Shown one piece after another: positions 53,007-62,030 of a DNA stretch of 64,000 nt (its first letter is position 1; the number at the start of each line of letters is the position of its first letter). Position numbers and translations under genes: made by a program. The notes below the pieces were generated by a model, which saw only the letters and a program-made list of their open reading frames with translations, searched no databases and had not been told where the DNA came from. This DNA is from Bacillus pumilus (GTDB taxonomy: Bacteria; Bacillota; Bacilli; Bacillales; Bacillaceae). The DNA lies in NCBI RefSeq assembly GCF_900186955.1, contig NZ_LT906438.1:2976001-3040000 (forward strand), read 5' to 3'.

Positions 53007-53057
53007 ATTATAATCGAACAAACGTTCTTTTTCAACCCGAAAAGGAACGTTTGTTCT
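53007..53057 (-). promoter_or_regulatory. SigA promoter overlapped by two LexA (DinR) boxes
   Basis: Minus strand -35 TTGAAA (53035-53030), 17 bp, -10 TATAAT (53012-53007). Box 1, 53015-53028, CGAACAAACGTTCT, sits in the spacer; box 2, 53044-53057, reads AGAACAAACGTTCC on the minus strand. Each fits 13 of 14 positions of the Bacillus consensus CGAACRNRYGTTYC. Both contain GAAC-N4-GTTC. Confidence 0.88.
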
Positions 53058-53083
53058 ATTTGTTTTCTCAAAAAAAGAACAGT

Positions 53084-53413
53084 TTATTCACTGCTCTCCG
53101 TGTAACCGTATTTCTCCATTTCTTGATAAATGTCTTTTAATTTTGGATTGCCCTCTCCGACAATTTGATCCTCCACTAAGACAAGCGGATAAAAGAATTC
53201 ATCATCAAGAATTCGTTCAGACAATTCCTTTTGGTGTTCGTTTTCTGGTGGGTGCTCAATATCAATATATGTGATGCGAAACGGCTGATTTGGATATTTT
53301 CGTTTTAACGCTGCATCTAACCACTCAAATGTGTCTTTTGATGAAGGTAGATTCACGCAGCTAGCGCAAAGTACATCTCTTCCATATACATAAAGATCGA
53401 CAGTTTGATTCAT
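53084..53413 (-). CDS. yuzD: DUF1462 protein YuzD
   Basis: A 109-residue thioredoxin-like protein (B. subtilis YuzD 108). CASCVNLPSSKDTFEWL near 17-33 carries a CxxC pair at the site of a thioredoxin active site, and the FYPLVLVEDQIVGEGNPKLK segment near 75-94 resembles the cis-Pro region. Redox or cluster-related function is inferred. Divergent from yutI (NifU-like). Confidence 0.85.
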   Translation of the reverse strand: MNQTVDLYVYGRDVLCASCVNLPSSKDTFEWLDAALKRKYPNQPFRITYIDIEHPPENEHQKELSERILDDEFFYPLVLVEDQIVGEGNPKLKDIYQEMEKYGYTESSE

Positions 53414-53481
53414 TTGACAAGCCCCCTATTCTTTCTTTATTTTAGCTGAATTTTCTGTATGAAAAAAGTCAAAATCACTTT

Positions 53482-53509
53482 TTGTTTCAAGATGAGATTG
53501 TGCTATAAT
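53482..53509 (+). promoter_or_regulatory. yutI promoter
   Basis: TTGTTT, 16 bp, TATAAT with an extended TGC before the -10; about 80 bases of leader. Confidence 0.7.
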
Positions 53510-53597
53510 GAGAAGGAAACTTTGAAACCAATCAATAGATTTTTATCGTCCAGATGAATATAATGGTGATATGTTGTGAAAGGAGCGATTGTATCTA

Positions 53598-53834
53598 ATG
53601 ACTGAAGTCGAAATGAAAGACCAAGTACAGGAAGTACTAGACAAACTTCGTCCATTTCTATTACGTGATGGTGGAGACTGTGAGCTTGTAGACATTGAAG
53701 ATGGCATTGTCAAATTGCGTCTTCTTGGTGCATGCGGCAGCTGCCCAAGTTCAACCATTACATTGAAAGCCGGTATTGAGCGCGCATTATTAGAAGAAGT
53801 GCCTGGCGTTGTAGAAGTTGAACAGGTTTTCTAA
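53598..53834 (+). CDS. yutI: NifU-like iron-sulfur scaffold protein YutI
   Basis: A 78-residue NifU C-terminal domain protein. The cluster-binding motif is [20 protein letters not shown] (residues 48-67), preceded by [20 protein letters not shown]. It would assemble or carry Fe-S clusters alongside Suf proteins. TTG 53589 is in frame but close to AAAGGAG; ATG 53598 is the likely start. Confidence 0.9.
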   Translation: MTEVEMKDQVQEVLDKLRPFLLRDGGDCELVDIEDGIVKLRLLGACGSCPSSTITLKAGIERALLEEVPGVVEVEQVF

Positions 53835-53850
53835 TTCATATATGACATGA

Positions 53851-53878
53851 AAACGACCCGAATTTGGGTCGTTTTTTT
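53851..53878 (+). terminator. Terminator of yutI, left copy of a duplicated hairpin
   Basis: AAACGACCC-GAATTT-GGGTCGTTTTTTT. A nearly identical hairpin stands at 54015-54041, on the other side of the repeat element. Confidence 0.92.
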
Positions 53879-53892
53879 CAGTATTAGCCTTT

Positions 53893-54016
53893 TTCAGCGT
53901 GATATGAAAACCCTTGAATTCTAGGAAGGACGAGTACTGGCGCGGAGCGAATTGATATTCGTGAGCACCAGCACGCAGGACTGACACGGAATGCGAGGGT
54001 TTGTCATCACGCTGAA
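53893..54016 (+). repeat. Structured repeat element, copy 1
   Basis: About 124 bases bounded by the inverted ends TTCAGCGTGAT and ATCACGCTGAA. Nested inside are further complementary pairs: AAACCC with GGGTTT, CTGG with CCAG, and CGAAT with ATTCG, so the whole unit can fold as one long interrupted hairpin. No reading frame. It is about 91% identical (10 substitutions, one indel by hand) to 56186-56308 in the same orientation. Confidence 0.9.
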
Positions 54017-54041
54017 ACGACCCGATTTGGGTCGTTTTTTT
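54015..54041 (-). terminator. Hairpin next to the yuxL end, right copy of the duplicated terminator
   Basis: AAACGACCC-GATTT-GGGTCGTTTTTTT, one base shorter in the loop than 53851-53878. On the minus strand it carries AAACGACCC...GGGTCGTTTC after yuxL. Confidence 0.8.
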
Positions 54042-54045
54042 ATTA

Positions 54046-56016
54046 TTAGCTTAGCTTCTCTCTAAACCAACCCTTTATAAAGGTCAGTCTTTGAATACGC
54101 TGCCCCGGATGGCCACTTCTGGATAAATCATGAGATGCTTTCGGGAATTTGACGAGCCTTGTGTCTTTCCCAAGCTCCTTCAGTGCTACAAAAAGCTGTT
54201 CTGCTTGATCGACTGGGCAGCGATAGTCTTCGTCGCTGTGTAGGATGAGAAGCGGCGTATTTACCTGCTTCACATACTTTAGCGGCGAACGATCCCATAG
54301 CTTATCGGCTGAATCATAAATATCCCCATCCATCTGCCACCTTGTGAAATAATAACCGATATCACTGATGCCATAAAAGCTAATCCAGTTTGAAATGGAC
54401 CGCTGTGTGACGGCTGCGCGAAAACGGTCGGTCTGTCCGACAATCCAGTTGGTCATAAAACCGCCATAGCTGCCGCCTGTCACTCCAAGTCTTGTTTCAT
54501 CAAGGAAATCATAGGCTTTCAGCACATGATCAACAGCCTGCATGACATCCTCATAATCAACGTCACCATAACTCCCTCTCACACGGTCGGTAAACATTTG
54601 TCCGTATCCATGACTGCCATGAGGATTGATATATACGATGGCATAGCCTTCCGCGGCGAGCATTTGAAATTCATGAAAATACGTATAACCATACATGGCA
54701 TGCGGTCCGCCATGAATTTCTAAAATAAGCGGATAAGTCTTCCCCTCTTCCAATTGGGATGGCTTCATAAACCAGCCATGCACCTCGTCGCCTTCTTTTG
54801 ACTGAAACGAAAATGGCTCTGGTACCGATAGGACATGCTCCTTGAGGAATTCATCATGCTCGAACGTGATTCGCTTTAGATCCGCCTCCCCTAATGTCAG
54901 CTCATACAGCTCACTTGGAGAAACGGGTGACAGCCGGCTCAGCAGCATTTTGGATTCATTCGGATGAAGGCTGAAGTTTGTGATATGCTCTGCCTCTAAT
55001 CGAACAGGATAGGCTAAGCCTTCAACAGAGAAATAATAAATCCCTGTACTGCCTTGATCAGAAACAAGCGCATAAAACCCTTGGCTATCCTTTGTCCACT
55101 GCGGAAGCTGATTGGCTTCGCCCATAACACTATCCCCTGCCATACAGTTGCCCACATACATATCGAGCATTTCTGACAGCTGAACGACGTTTCCCTCCTT
55201 CAGATCATACAGCCATAATGCTGGGAAAGTAGCATTTTTAAATTCTCGCTCATGTCCGATATACACGAGGCTTTCTCCATTAGGAGCAAAAGACACGGTG
55301 GAATAAGCGCCTGATGATTGTGTGATTTTCTTTGTCGTACCTTCCTCTAATGATCGGAGGCACACGTCACTTATGTAAGGTTTCTGAGGATTTGATTGAA
55401 TATAGGCAAGCCATTTCCCGCACGGAGAGAGCGTGTGATTCACATGATGATGCTGCCCGCTTGTGACAGCCTCTACCTCTTCTGAGTGAGTATCCACTTG
55501 AATGATCTGCGTAAAACGCCCATCTAAAAAACCTCTGCCATCTGCTTTATAGGTCAAATCATCATATACCGCAGGAGCGAACTCATCTCGCTCTTCCTTC
55601 TTTTCATCATGAACAGATTCTGATGGTTTCAATGACACAGCCGCATAAATGAAAGCTCCATCTAGTGAAAAGACAGGATGAGATACCCCGTAAGGAACCG
55701 CCGTTAAAGTGCGCACACCGCCTCCCTCGCTCTGAATCAGTGCAAGCTGGGGAGCTTCCTTTGGCTTTTGCAAAATAAACGCAAGCTGCCTGCTGTCTTT
55801 TGACCACACTGGCTGATGATGCTTTCCATCCTCAAATGTCCATTGTGACAGCTCCTCTGTCTCTTCATCTCGAACCCATAAATGGATGTTGTAATCGTCC
55901 TTTTTGTCATTCACCGTGACCTTTGTAAAAACCGCCTTTTTTCCATCTGGTGAATAAACCGGATGAGAAACAGAAACAATCTTCGTTAAATCTTCTGCTG
56001 TCATCAATTTCTTCAT
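54046..56016 (-). CDS. yuxL: S9-family (acylaminoacyl-type) peptidase YuxL
   Basis: A 656-residue serine peptidase (B. subtilis YuxL 657). The first ~390 residues form a seven-bladed beta-propeller with WD40-like/TolB repeats (SHPVYSPDGKKAVFTKV near 12), the rest an alpha/beta hydrolase: LEIHGGPHAMYGY near 430, nucleophile in RLGVTGGSYGGFMTNW near 509, Asp in LLILHSDEDYRCPVDQAE near 590 and His in FPKASHDLSRSG near 625. Cytosolic oligopeptidase role by family. ATG 56016 follows AAAGGAGGAG. Confidence 0.92.
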   Translation of the reverse strand: MKKLMTAEDLTKIVSVSHPVYSPDGKKAVFTKVTVNDKKDDYNIHLWVRDEETEELSQWTFEDGKHHQPVWSKDSRQLAFILQKPKEAPQLALIQSEGGGVRTLTAVPYGVSHPVFSLDGAFIYAAVSLKPSESVHDEKKEERDEFAPAVYDDLTYKADGRGFLDGRFTQIIQVDTHSEEVEAVTSGQHHHVNHTLSPCGKWLAYIQSNPQKPYISDVCLRSLEEGTTKKITQSSGAYSTVSFAPNGESLVYIGHEREFKNATFPALWLYDLKEGNVVQLSEMLDMYVGNCMAGDSVMGEANQLPQWTKDSQGFYALVSDQGSTGIYYFSVEGLAYPVRLEAEHITNFSLHPNESKMLLSRLSPVSPSELYELTLGEADLKRITFEHDEFLKEHVLSVPEPFSFQSKEGDEVHGWFMKPSQLEEGKTYPLILEIHGGPHAMYGYTYFHEFQMLAAEGYAIVYINPHGSHGYGQMFTDRVRGSYGDVDYEDVMQAVDHVLKAYDFLDETRLGVTGGSYGGFMTNWIVGQTDRFRAAVTQRSISNWISFYGISDIGYYFTRWQMDGDIYDSADKLWDRSPLKYVKQVNTPLLILHSDEDYRCPVDQAEQLFVALKELGKDTRLVKFPKASHDLSRSGHPGQRIQRLTFIKGWFREKLS

Positions 56017-56106
56017 GAATGTATCTCCTCCTTTTATGCATAAAAAATAGTTCGATCCTCTAAATAATAATCCCTGCTTCATTTTATAAAAACAAGAATA
56101 AAAAAA

Positions 56107-56132
56107 GAACGTACATTTTTACAGCACGTTCT
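56107..56132. repeat. Duplicate of the thrB-end hairpin (left copy)
   Basis: 26 bases, GAACGTACAT...GCACGTTCT, matching 56307-56332 at 25 of 26 positions and exactly 200 bases away. The right copy contains the last codons and stop of thrB; this one is a non-coding fossil. Confidence 0.9.
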
Positions 56133-56141
56133 CGGGTTATT

Positions 56142-56180
56142 GAAAAAGGGCTAAAATGATCTTTATTTTAGCTCTTTTTC
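56142..56180 (-). terminator. Terminator of the hom-thrC-thrB operon
   Basis: AAAAAGAGCTAAAAT / ATTTTAGCCCTTTTTC hairpin on the minus strand. Confidence 0.85.
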
Positions 56181-56185
56181 TTCTT

Positions 56186-56308
56186 TTCAGCGTGATAGAA
56201 AACCTTTGCAGTCTAGGAAGGACGAGTACTGGAGCGGAGCGAATTAATATTCGTGAGCACCAGCACGCAGGACTGACACCGAATGCGAGGGTTTGCCTAC
56301 ACGCTGGA
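56186..56308 (+). repeat. Structured repeat element, copy 2
   Basis: About 123 bases, TTCAGCGTGATA to TACACGCTGGA, the second copy of the element at 53893-54016. The core from TCTAGGAAGGACGAGTACTG to GCGAGGGTTTG is nearly unchanged. Internal complementarity is retained: the arm AAACCTTTGCA pairs with TGCGAGGGTTT at least as well as in copy 1 despite base changes. Confidence 0.9.
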
Positions 56309-56332
56309 ACGTGCATTTTTACAGCACGTTCT
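56307..56332 (-). repeat. Hairpin over the thrB stop codon (right copy)
   Basis: GAACGTGC / GCACGTTC arms, 8 bp, with the thrB stop codon in the loop. Abuts the repeat element. Confidence 0.85.
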
Positions 56333-57251
56333 TTACTTGATTGACTGGATCATGCTCCACGACAACACCTTCTACTGGTACTGTCAGCAAATCTACTTCG
56401 CAATGCGGGAAGTTTTGGGCAAGCTGCTTTTTCAGCGCTTCTCCCTTCCCTTTTTCAACTAAGGTTAAGATTGTCGGACCAGCACCGCTTAATGCCGTTC
56501 CATATGCTCCTTTTAGCGAAGCGACATGCTCTACCTTCGACAGCTCTGGGACGAGCATTGTGCGGTAAGGCTGATGAAATAAATCCTTATTCATCATTTC
56601 TCCAACAAGCGGCCAGTTTTGCGTCATTAAGGCGGCAACAAGCACGTTGCTCACAGCACTCGCACTGACAGCATGTTTATAGGAAAAATCCTCTGGCAGG
56701 ACATCACGGGCATCCTTTGTCAGTACTTCATAAAAAGGAATCACGACAACAACATCTATATCCACATGCTTCACTTTGACAGCATGTGTCTTGTCTTCTT
56801 CATGAAGACCAATCAGTAAACCTCCGAATAAAGAAGCACCCGCATTATCTGGATGACCTTCTACCTCACTTGCAAAAAAGAGCTTTTGATCATCCGGCAT
56901 ATTTAATTCGAGAAGCTGATTGGCTAGCTCAATGGCTGCCACAATTGCAGCAGCACTGCTGCCCAGCCCCCGTGCCAATGGAATATCACTCCACACTTTG
57001 ACATAAACAGGCGGGAGTGTTTTTCCAAAGTGATCTGCGACCTTTTTGGCTGTTTGATAAATGAGGTTGTCGGTGCCTGATGGAATTCCAGACACGACAT
57101 CTGATTCTGCTTCAAACAGCCAGCTATCATGGTCATAGACCGATAGCTTTAAATAGCGGCTGAGCGCCATTCCAACTGAATCAAAGCCTGGTCCTAAATT
57201 GGCAGTGCTTCCCGGTACTGTGATTGAAAAAAGCATGGAGGCTTTACTCAT
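56319..57251 (-). CDS. thrB: Homoserine kinase
   Basis: A 310-residue GHMP kinase phosphorylating homoserine (B. subtilis 309). N-terminal [23 protein letters not shown] loop [19 protein letters not shown] near 90, and C-terminal [18 protein letters not shown] near 250. ATG overlaps the thrC stop by four bases. Last gene of the threonine operon. Confidence 0.96.
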   Translation of the reverse strand: MSKASMLFSITVPGSTANLGPGFDSVGMALSRYLKLSVYDHDSWLFEAESDVVSGIPSGTDNLIYQTAKKVADHFGKTLPPVYVKVWSDIPLARGLGSSAAAIVAAIELANQLLELNMPDDQKLFFASEVEGHPDNAGASLFGGLLIGLHEEDKTHAVKVKHVDIDVVVVIPFYEVLTKDARDVLPEDFSYKHAVSASAVSNVLVAALMTQNWPLVGEMMNKDLFHQPYRTMLVPELSKVEHVASLKGAYGTALSGAGPTILTLVEKGKGEALKKQLAQNFPHCEVDLLTVPVEGVVVEHDPVNQVKNVL

Positions 57252-58309
57252 ACGCGCGCGGCCTTTTCTAAGTGTTCAAGAATTTGATCTTCATCTGCAT
57301 CAAGTGTGACCGGCTTAATTTGTGAAATATCAATGGCCGTATTCGGATCTTTCAATCCGTTGCCTGTTAATACCGCAACAACTTTACTGCCTGGCTTGAT
57401 TTCTCCGGATTTCACCTGCTTTAGCACACCTGCGATAGACGCACATGAGCCTGGCTCTGCAAACACACCTTCTTCACGAGCAATCAATTGATATGCATGG
57501 AGAATTTCTTCGTCTGTCACTTCATCAATCTTTCCGTTTGATTCATCTGCCGCTGCCACAGCTTGTTTCCAGCTTGCAGGATTTCCGATACGGATGGCAG
57601 TTGCCACTGTTTCTGGCTGTTCAATCACTTCATTTCGCACGATCGCTGCTGCGCCTTCTGCTTCAAAGCCGCGCATAACAGGCAGTCCAGTTCCTTTTTT
57701 CTCATGGTATTCCTTGAAGCCTTTCCAGTAGGCGGTAATATTCCCCGCATTTCCAACAGGAATCGCCAGTACGTCCGGGGCCGAGCCTAGCTGCTCACAG
57801 ATTTCAAATGCCGCCGTTTTTTGTCCTTCAATTCGGTACGGATTGACAGAGTTAACAAGGGCAATCGGCGATTTTTCACAGATGCTGCGGACGATTTTCA
57901 GTGCATCATCAAAGTTACCGTCAATTGCAATGATCTCTGCTCCGTACATCACAGCCTGTGCAAGCTTGCCAAAGGCAATTTTTCCGTCTGGAATGATGAC
58001 GATACATTTCATATCAGCACGAGCAGCATAAGCCGCTGCCGCTGCAGAAGTATTCCCTGTCGAAGCACACATGACCGTATCATTGCCTTCTTCTTTTGCC
58101 TTTGCAACAGCCATGACCATCCCGCGGTCCTTGAAAGAGCCTGTTGGATTGACGCCTTCTGTTTTCACATGAAGCTCAATCCCTAGCTTTTCCGAAAGCT
58201 TGGCAAGGTGGATCAGCGGTGTATTCCCTTCATTTAATGTTAGTTTTGGTGTTGATTCGTTTACTGGTAAGAATTCTTGGAATTCTTCAATAAGTCCATT
58301 CCACTTCAT
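57248..58309 (-). CDS. thrC: Threonine synthase
   Basis: A 353-residue PLP enzyme converting O-phosphohomoserine to threonine. The PLP lysine is in [14 protein letters not shown] near residue 60 and the phosphate loop is [13 protein letters not shown] near 190. Start and stop overlap hom and thrB, giving translational coupling. Confidence 0.96.
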   Translation of the reverse strand: MKWNGLIEEFQEFLPVNESTPKLTLNEGNTPLIHLAKLSEKLGIELHVKTEGVNPTGSFKDRGMVMAVAKAKEEGNDTVMCASTGNTSAAAAAYAARADMKCIVIIPDGKIAFGKLAQAVMYGAEIIAIDGNFDDALKIVRSICEKSPIALVNSVNPYRIEGQKTAAFEICEQLGSAPDVLAIPVGNAGNITAYWKGFKEYHEKKGTGLPVMRGFEAEGAAAIVRNEVIEQPETVATAIRIGNPASWKQAVAAADESNGKIDEVTDEEILHAYQLIAREEGVFAEPGSCASIAGVLKQVKSGEIKPGSKVVAVLTGNGLKDPNTAIDISQIKPVTLDADEDQILEHLEKAARV

Positions 58310-59610
58310 CAGCTTAAACCGTTCCCTTCTACTCGGTACGTGCTCTTCACTTGAACCACCACGTCGAGATCGTTTAATTTTTGCAGGATATTTGAGAAAT
58401 CTTCTTCTGAGGTCCGGTGTGTAATAATCACAATTTCAGCCAGCTCATCATGCCCTTTCACAGGAAGCTGAAGGATCTTTTCAAAGCTGATGCCTCTTTC
58501 AGAAAAAATAGATGTAATGCGGGAAAATGCCCCGACTTGATCTCTAACATGAATTCTTAAAAATTGCTGAGCAAATACTTCCGACGGTGATTTGATCTTT
58601 TTCTCAAACTCCGGTGCGATAAATCCGCTTCCGTTCACGCCAAGGCGCATGTTTTTCATGACTGCGACTAAGTCTGATACCACAGCGGTTGCCGTTGGCA
58701 GACTTCCAGCTCCAGGTCCGTAAAACATCGTTTCCCCTACAGCACTCCCATAGACATACACCGCATTGAATTCATTGTTGACTGATGATAACGGATGGTG
58801 ATCAGGGAGTAAGGTTGGCTGGACACTGACTTCCACTTTCTCTCCGTCCCGCTGGGCTATTCCGATCAGCTTCATTGTGTAGCCAAATCGTTTACTGAAA
58901 TTAATGTCTTCATCAGAAACGTCAGAGATGCCTCTCACCTTCACATCGTCTAATTCCACATTCATGGAAAAACCGAGTCTTGCAAGAATCGCCATTTTCC
59001 TTGCTGCATCCAGTCCTTCTACATCAGCTGTTGGGTCTGCTTCTGCAAAGCCAAGATCCTGCGCTTCTTTTAAGACATCCTCATATGCGCTTTTATCGAC
59101 GTTCATTTTCGTTAATATAAAATTGGTTGTGCCGTTCACAATTCCCATCATTTTCGTAATTCGGTCAGAGGCCAATCCTTCCTCCAGCGTACGCAGGATC
59201 GGAATTCCTCCGGCGACACTTGCTTCATAATAAAGATCACAGCCATTTTCTTTCGCCACATGTAAAAGTTCTGTTCCGTAAAGTGCCATTAAATCTTTAT
59301 TGGCGGTAATGACATGCTTCTTTTCATTTAACGCATCTATTAAATATTGTTTTGTCTCTTCAATGCCGCCCATCACTTCAATAATGACGTCGACCTCTGG
59401 ATCTCTAATCACATCGTATACTTCAGTTGTGAAGACTTCTCTTGCCACATCCACATCTCTCTTTTTATCGGGATTGCTCACAAGCACTTTTTGTATTAAT
59501 ACCGGACAGCCGATCTGGTGCATTAATTTATCCTGATGATCTTGGATAATCTTGACGACACCGCTTCCCACTGTTCCTAATCCTAATAGTCCAACTCGAA
59601 TTGCCTTCAC
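58309..59610 (-). CDS. hom: Homoserine dehydrogenase
   Basis: A 433-residue enzyme, same length as in B. subtilis, reducing aspartate semialdehyde to homoserine. NAD(P) motif [20 protein letters not shown], catalytic region [20 protein letters not shown] near 130 and [20 protein letters not shown] near 200; a C-terminal ACT domain from ~350 ([20 protein letters not shown]) suggests threonine feedback. GTG 59610 is eight bases after AAAGGTGG. Confidence 0.96.
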   Translation of the reverse strand: MKAIRVGLLGLGTVGSGVVKIIQDHQDKLMHQIGCPVLIQKVLVSNPDKKRDVDVAREVFTTEVYDVIRDPEVDVIIEVMGGIEETKQYLIDALNEKKHVITANKDLMALYGTELLHVAKENGCDLYYEASVAGGIPILRTLEEGLASDRITKMMGIVNGTTNFILTKMNVDKSAYEDVLKEAQDLGFAEADPTADVEGLDAARKMAILARLGFSMNVELDDVKVRGISDVSDEDINFSKRFGYTMKLIGIAQRDGEKVEVSVQPTLLPDHHPLSSVNNEFNAVYVYGSAVGETMFYGPGAGSLPTATAVVSDLVAVMKNMRLGVNGSGFIAPEFEKKIKSPSEVFAQQFLRIHVRDQVGAFSRITSIFSERGISFEKILQLPVKGHDELAEIVIITHRTSEEDFSNILQKLNDLDVVVQVKSTYRVEGNGLS

Positions 59611-59689
59611 CTGAAATTCCACCTTTCTCCGTCAATGTCCTCTCTAAAAAGACATTTGTTAACCTAACACAGACATTCAATGTACACAC

Positions 59690-59718
59690 ATTATAAAGGG
59701 GTATCCTCATTTTGACAA
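59690..59718 (-). promoter_or_regulatory. Promoter of hom-thrC-thrB
   Basis: Minus strand TTGTCA (59718-59713), 17 bp, TATAAT (59695-59690), 80 bases before the hom start. Confidence 0.75.
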
Positions 59719-59803
59719 GGTAATAAAATATGAGATTGTTAGAATGAAACCGCTTAACAGCTATTTATATCAAGATTCTATATTTTCAAAATATTTTTGT
59801 CAG

Positions 59804-59828
59804 AAAAGCTCCCGAAACTCAGGGAGCC
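59804..59828 (-). terminator. Terminator of the 2-hydroxyacid dehydrogenase gene
   Basis: GGCTCCC / GGGAGCTTTTC hairpin overlapping the stop codon; short U tract. Confidence 0.75.
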
Positions 59829-60802
59829 TGAAATGATGAACGAACCGGCGTTTTGGCTTGCTGACCTTGTAGGACAAGCGCAATATTATCAGCACATAAA
59901 CGCATCATCGTTTTTCTCGTTTCGACACTTGCACTTCCAATATGAGGGAGAACCGTGACGTTACGTAATGTTGTTAACGGATGAGATGGGCTGACAGGCT
60001 CCTGTCTAAATACATCCAGACCAGCGCCGCCAATTTTTCCTGTCGTGACTGCCTCATATAAAGCATCCTCATCCACCGTCTGTCCTCTTGATACGTTAAT
60101 GAAATAAGCAGAGTTCTTCATCAGATCAAATGCCTTTTCATTAAACATGTCTTTCGTTTCTGGGGTTAACGGCGTCAGGCAGACGATGAAATCAGACTGC
60201 GTGAGCAAGTCCTCAAAAGCCGCATAGGTCACGCCGAGCTGCGCTTCTGCCTCTGGCTTTCTTGACCGGTTATGGTACAGCACCTTCATGTCAAAGCCTG
60301 CTGCCCGCTTGGCAAGCGCTGTTCCGATACTGCCCATGCCGACAATTCCAAGGGTTTTGTGATGAACATCAGCTCCTGCAAGAAGAAGCGGTCCCCAGCC
60401 TGTCCAATTTCCTTCCTTAATCCAATCACTCGCCTCGACAATCCGTCTAGCTGACGTCATCAGAAGGGCAAAGGCTAAATCAGCCGTGGATTCCGTTAAT
60501 ACATCAGGCGTATGACAAATGGTGATGTTGCGCTTATTAGCGGCTTCAAGATCAATATTGTCATAACCCACAGCAAGGTTTGCGATCACCTTAACATGTG
60601 GAGCCTTTGATAAAAGGGCTTCATCTACTTGATCTGACAGCATGGTGAGAAGCGCATCCGCTTTCGCTGCTTGTTTTTCTAATTCTTCTCGTGGACATGG
60701 CTCATCTTCGCTTGGCCACATCTCGATATGAGCGACTTCTTTTAGTGGTGTAAGTGATGCTTCATCCAGCTTTCTTGTGATATAGACATAAGGTTTCGGC
60801 AA
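59819..60802 (-). CDS. D-isomer-specific 2-hydroxyacid dehydrogenase (glyoxylate/hydroxypyruvate reductase type)
   Basis: A 327-residue dehydrogenase. NAD motif TLGIVGMGSIGTALAKRAAG near 150, catalytic Arg in FINVSRGQTVDEDALYEAV near 235, Glu in GLDVFRQEPV near 263 and His in VTVLPHIGSASVETR near 283. Closest in kind to GyaR/YvcT-type reductases of glyoxylate and hydroxypyruvate. TTG 60802 lies eight bases after AAAGGAG; the longer frame upstream has no site. In B. subtilis hom and yutH are adjacent, so this gene is inserted or relocated. Confidence 0.88.
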   Translation of the reverse strand: MPKPYVYITRKLDEASLTPLKEVAHIEMWPSEDEPCPREELEKQAAKADALLTMLSDQVDEALLSKAPHVKVIANLAVGYDNIDLEAANKRNITICHTPDVLTESTADLAFALLMTSARRIVEASDWIKEGNWTGWGPLLLAGADVHHKTLGIVGMGSIGTALAKRAAGFDMKVLYHNRSRKPEAEAQLGVTYAAFEDLLTQSDFIVCLTPLTPETKDMFNEKAFDLMKNSAYFINVSRGQTVDEDALYEAVTTGKIGGAGLDVFRQEPVSPSHPLTTLRNVTVLPHIGSASVETRKTMMRLCADNIALVLQGQQAKTPVRSSFQAP

Positions 60803-60839
60803 GAAGAACACTCCTTTGATTGATTTCTTTAAGCATAAC

Positions 60840-60870
60840 GAAAAACGCCTCAAGAGAAAAGAGACGTTTC
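60840..60870 (-). terminator. Terminator of yutH
   Basis: AAACGTCTC / GAGGCGTTTTTC hairpin on the minus strand. Confidence 0.8.
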
Positions 60871-60887
60871 ATCTGTTCACTGAAACT

Positions 60888-61898
60888 TCAAATCAGTGGA
60901 CCTGTGATCCAGCCAACAGGTGGAATGAGGCTCCCGCCGCTTCGCATGGCACTCATTTCTTGAAAGACCTTTAGAAAGTATTCATAGCGATTGGCATCAT
61001 TTAAGACGTAATCTAGCCGTTCTTCATAATATGATTTTTCATTTTCTCCCGACATGTAGTAGCCTTCTACAATTTCAAAGTAATGAAGCGGGAACAACAG
61101 GCGGCTGTATAACAAACGCTTAGAAAAGGAAGAAAGTGGTGTCACCTGCTCATATTGCTGTAGAAAAGAGAAGCCCTCCTCAATTAAATCTTCCTTATGC
61201 TGGACAAAGGTTTCTCTTAAGTATTCGGCAATATCCCGGGTTGGATGATCAAAGACCCAATCTACAGGTAAACGAAGCGGCTGCTCATGCGGCCATGTCC
61301 TTCGCGAAAAACGCTGGTGGCAGACAGTGCCTGAGTCACATTCTTTCGGTTCATCATCCAGCTCAGTATCCACTAAATATTGAATGGCGTTTTCCGTTAA
61401 TCCAAGATAATAAGGAAAGGATTCGATGAATTTTTTTTCAAACCGTTCTAGTGGTTTTTGGTGCATTTGCTGCATCCAAAAGCCTTCAAGCTGATCTAAC
61501 CGTTTTGCCCATAATTCCTTCCAGGCTCCCACACGTTTTGTTTCAGACACCTCATATGGAAATCCTCTTCCCCTGACATGAAAGGCCGCCAGCTCTGACG
61601 CCTGTTGAAACGAGCGGCTCGAGATCGGCGGTGCTGCCTTTAATAAAGCATACAGCTCCTTTCCATGAGTAAAGGTGGGCTTCTCTTCATTTGTTAATTC
61701 AAACACAGCGACGTATGGGTCTCCGGCATTCAGTAAATACTGACTGATATGAAACAGCTCTGTGAGTTCTTCTTCTCGCAAGTGAGACACAGGAACAATG
61801 ATAAAGAGAGCCTCCGACGTTTGAAAGCTCTGATAACTGCCATATGGCATAAGTTGACGCACATCAATACCAAATGTGTGATAAATGGTTTCTTTCAT
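60888..61898 (-). CDS. yutH: Spore coat-associated protein YutH
   Basis: A 336-residue CotS/YutH-family protein (B. subtilis 338) with a kinase-like (aminoglycoside phosphotransferase-type) fold inferred from the family. Visible: an N-terminal lobe to ~100, a conserved middle HQRFSRRTWPHEQPLRLPVDW near 195-215, and the GGSLIPPVGWITGP end. The catalytic residues of active kinases are not evident. ATG 61898 follows AGGTG by six bases. Expected in the outer spore coat. Confidence 0.85.
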   Translation of the reverse strand: MKETIYHTFGIDVRQLMPYGSYQSFQTSEALFIIVPVSHLREEELTELFHISQYLLNAGDPYVAVFELTNEEKPTFTHGKELYALLKAAPPISSRSFQQASELAAFHVRGRGFPYEVSETKRVGAWKELWAKRLDQLEGFWMQQMHQKPLERFEKKFIESFPYYLGLTENAIQYLVDTELDDEPKECDSGTVCHQRFSRRTWPHEQPLRLPVDWVFDHPTRDIAEYLRETFVQHKEDLIEEGFSFLQQYEQVTPLSSFSKRLLYSRLLFPLHYFEIVEGYYMSGENEKSYYEERLDYVLNDANRYEYFLKVFQEMSAMRSGGSLIPPVGWITGPLI

Positions 61899-62030
61899 GT
61901 TTTCACCTGCGTTCATATGATCGATCTCTTATCATATCGTAGTCGCAGGTTGAGGGATTTATGAATACTATTTACTATCCGAAGCTTTTTACACGTTGTG
62001 GACAAATTACGAGGATTGGGTGAGGAATAT

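Larger units (their letters stand above)
56017..56318. other. Intergenic region between thrB and yuxL
   Basis: 302 bases without a gene. From right to left: hairpin overlapping the thrB stop, repeat element copy 2, the thrB operon terminator, a second copy of the first hairpin, and about 90 AT-rich bases that should hold the yuxL promoter. Confidence 0.8.

Noticed and set aside
53879..54045. Simple target-site duplication model for repeat copy 1
   Set aside because: Fourteen bases separate the left hairpin from the element, so a clean transposon-style duplication is not shown; reported only as flanking duplication.
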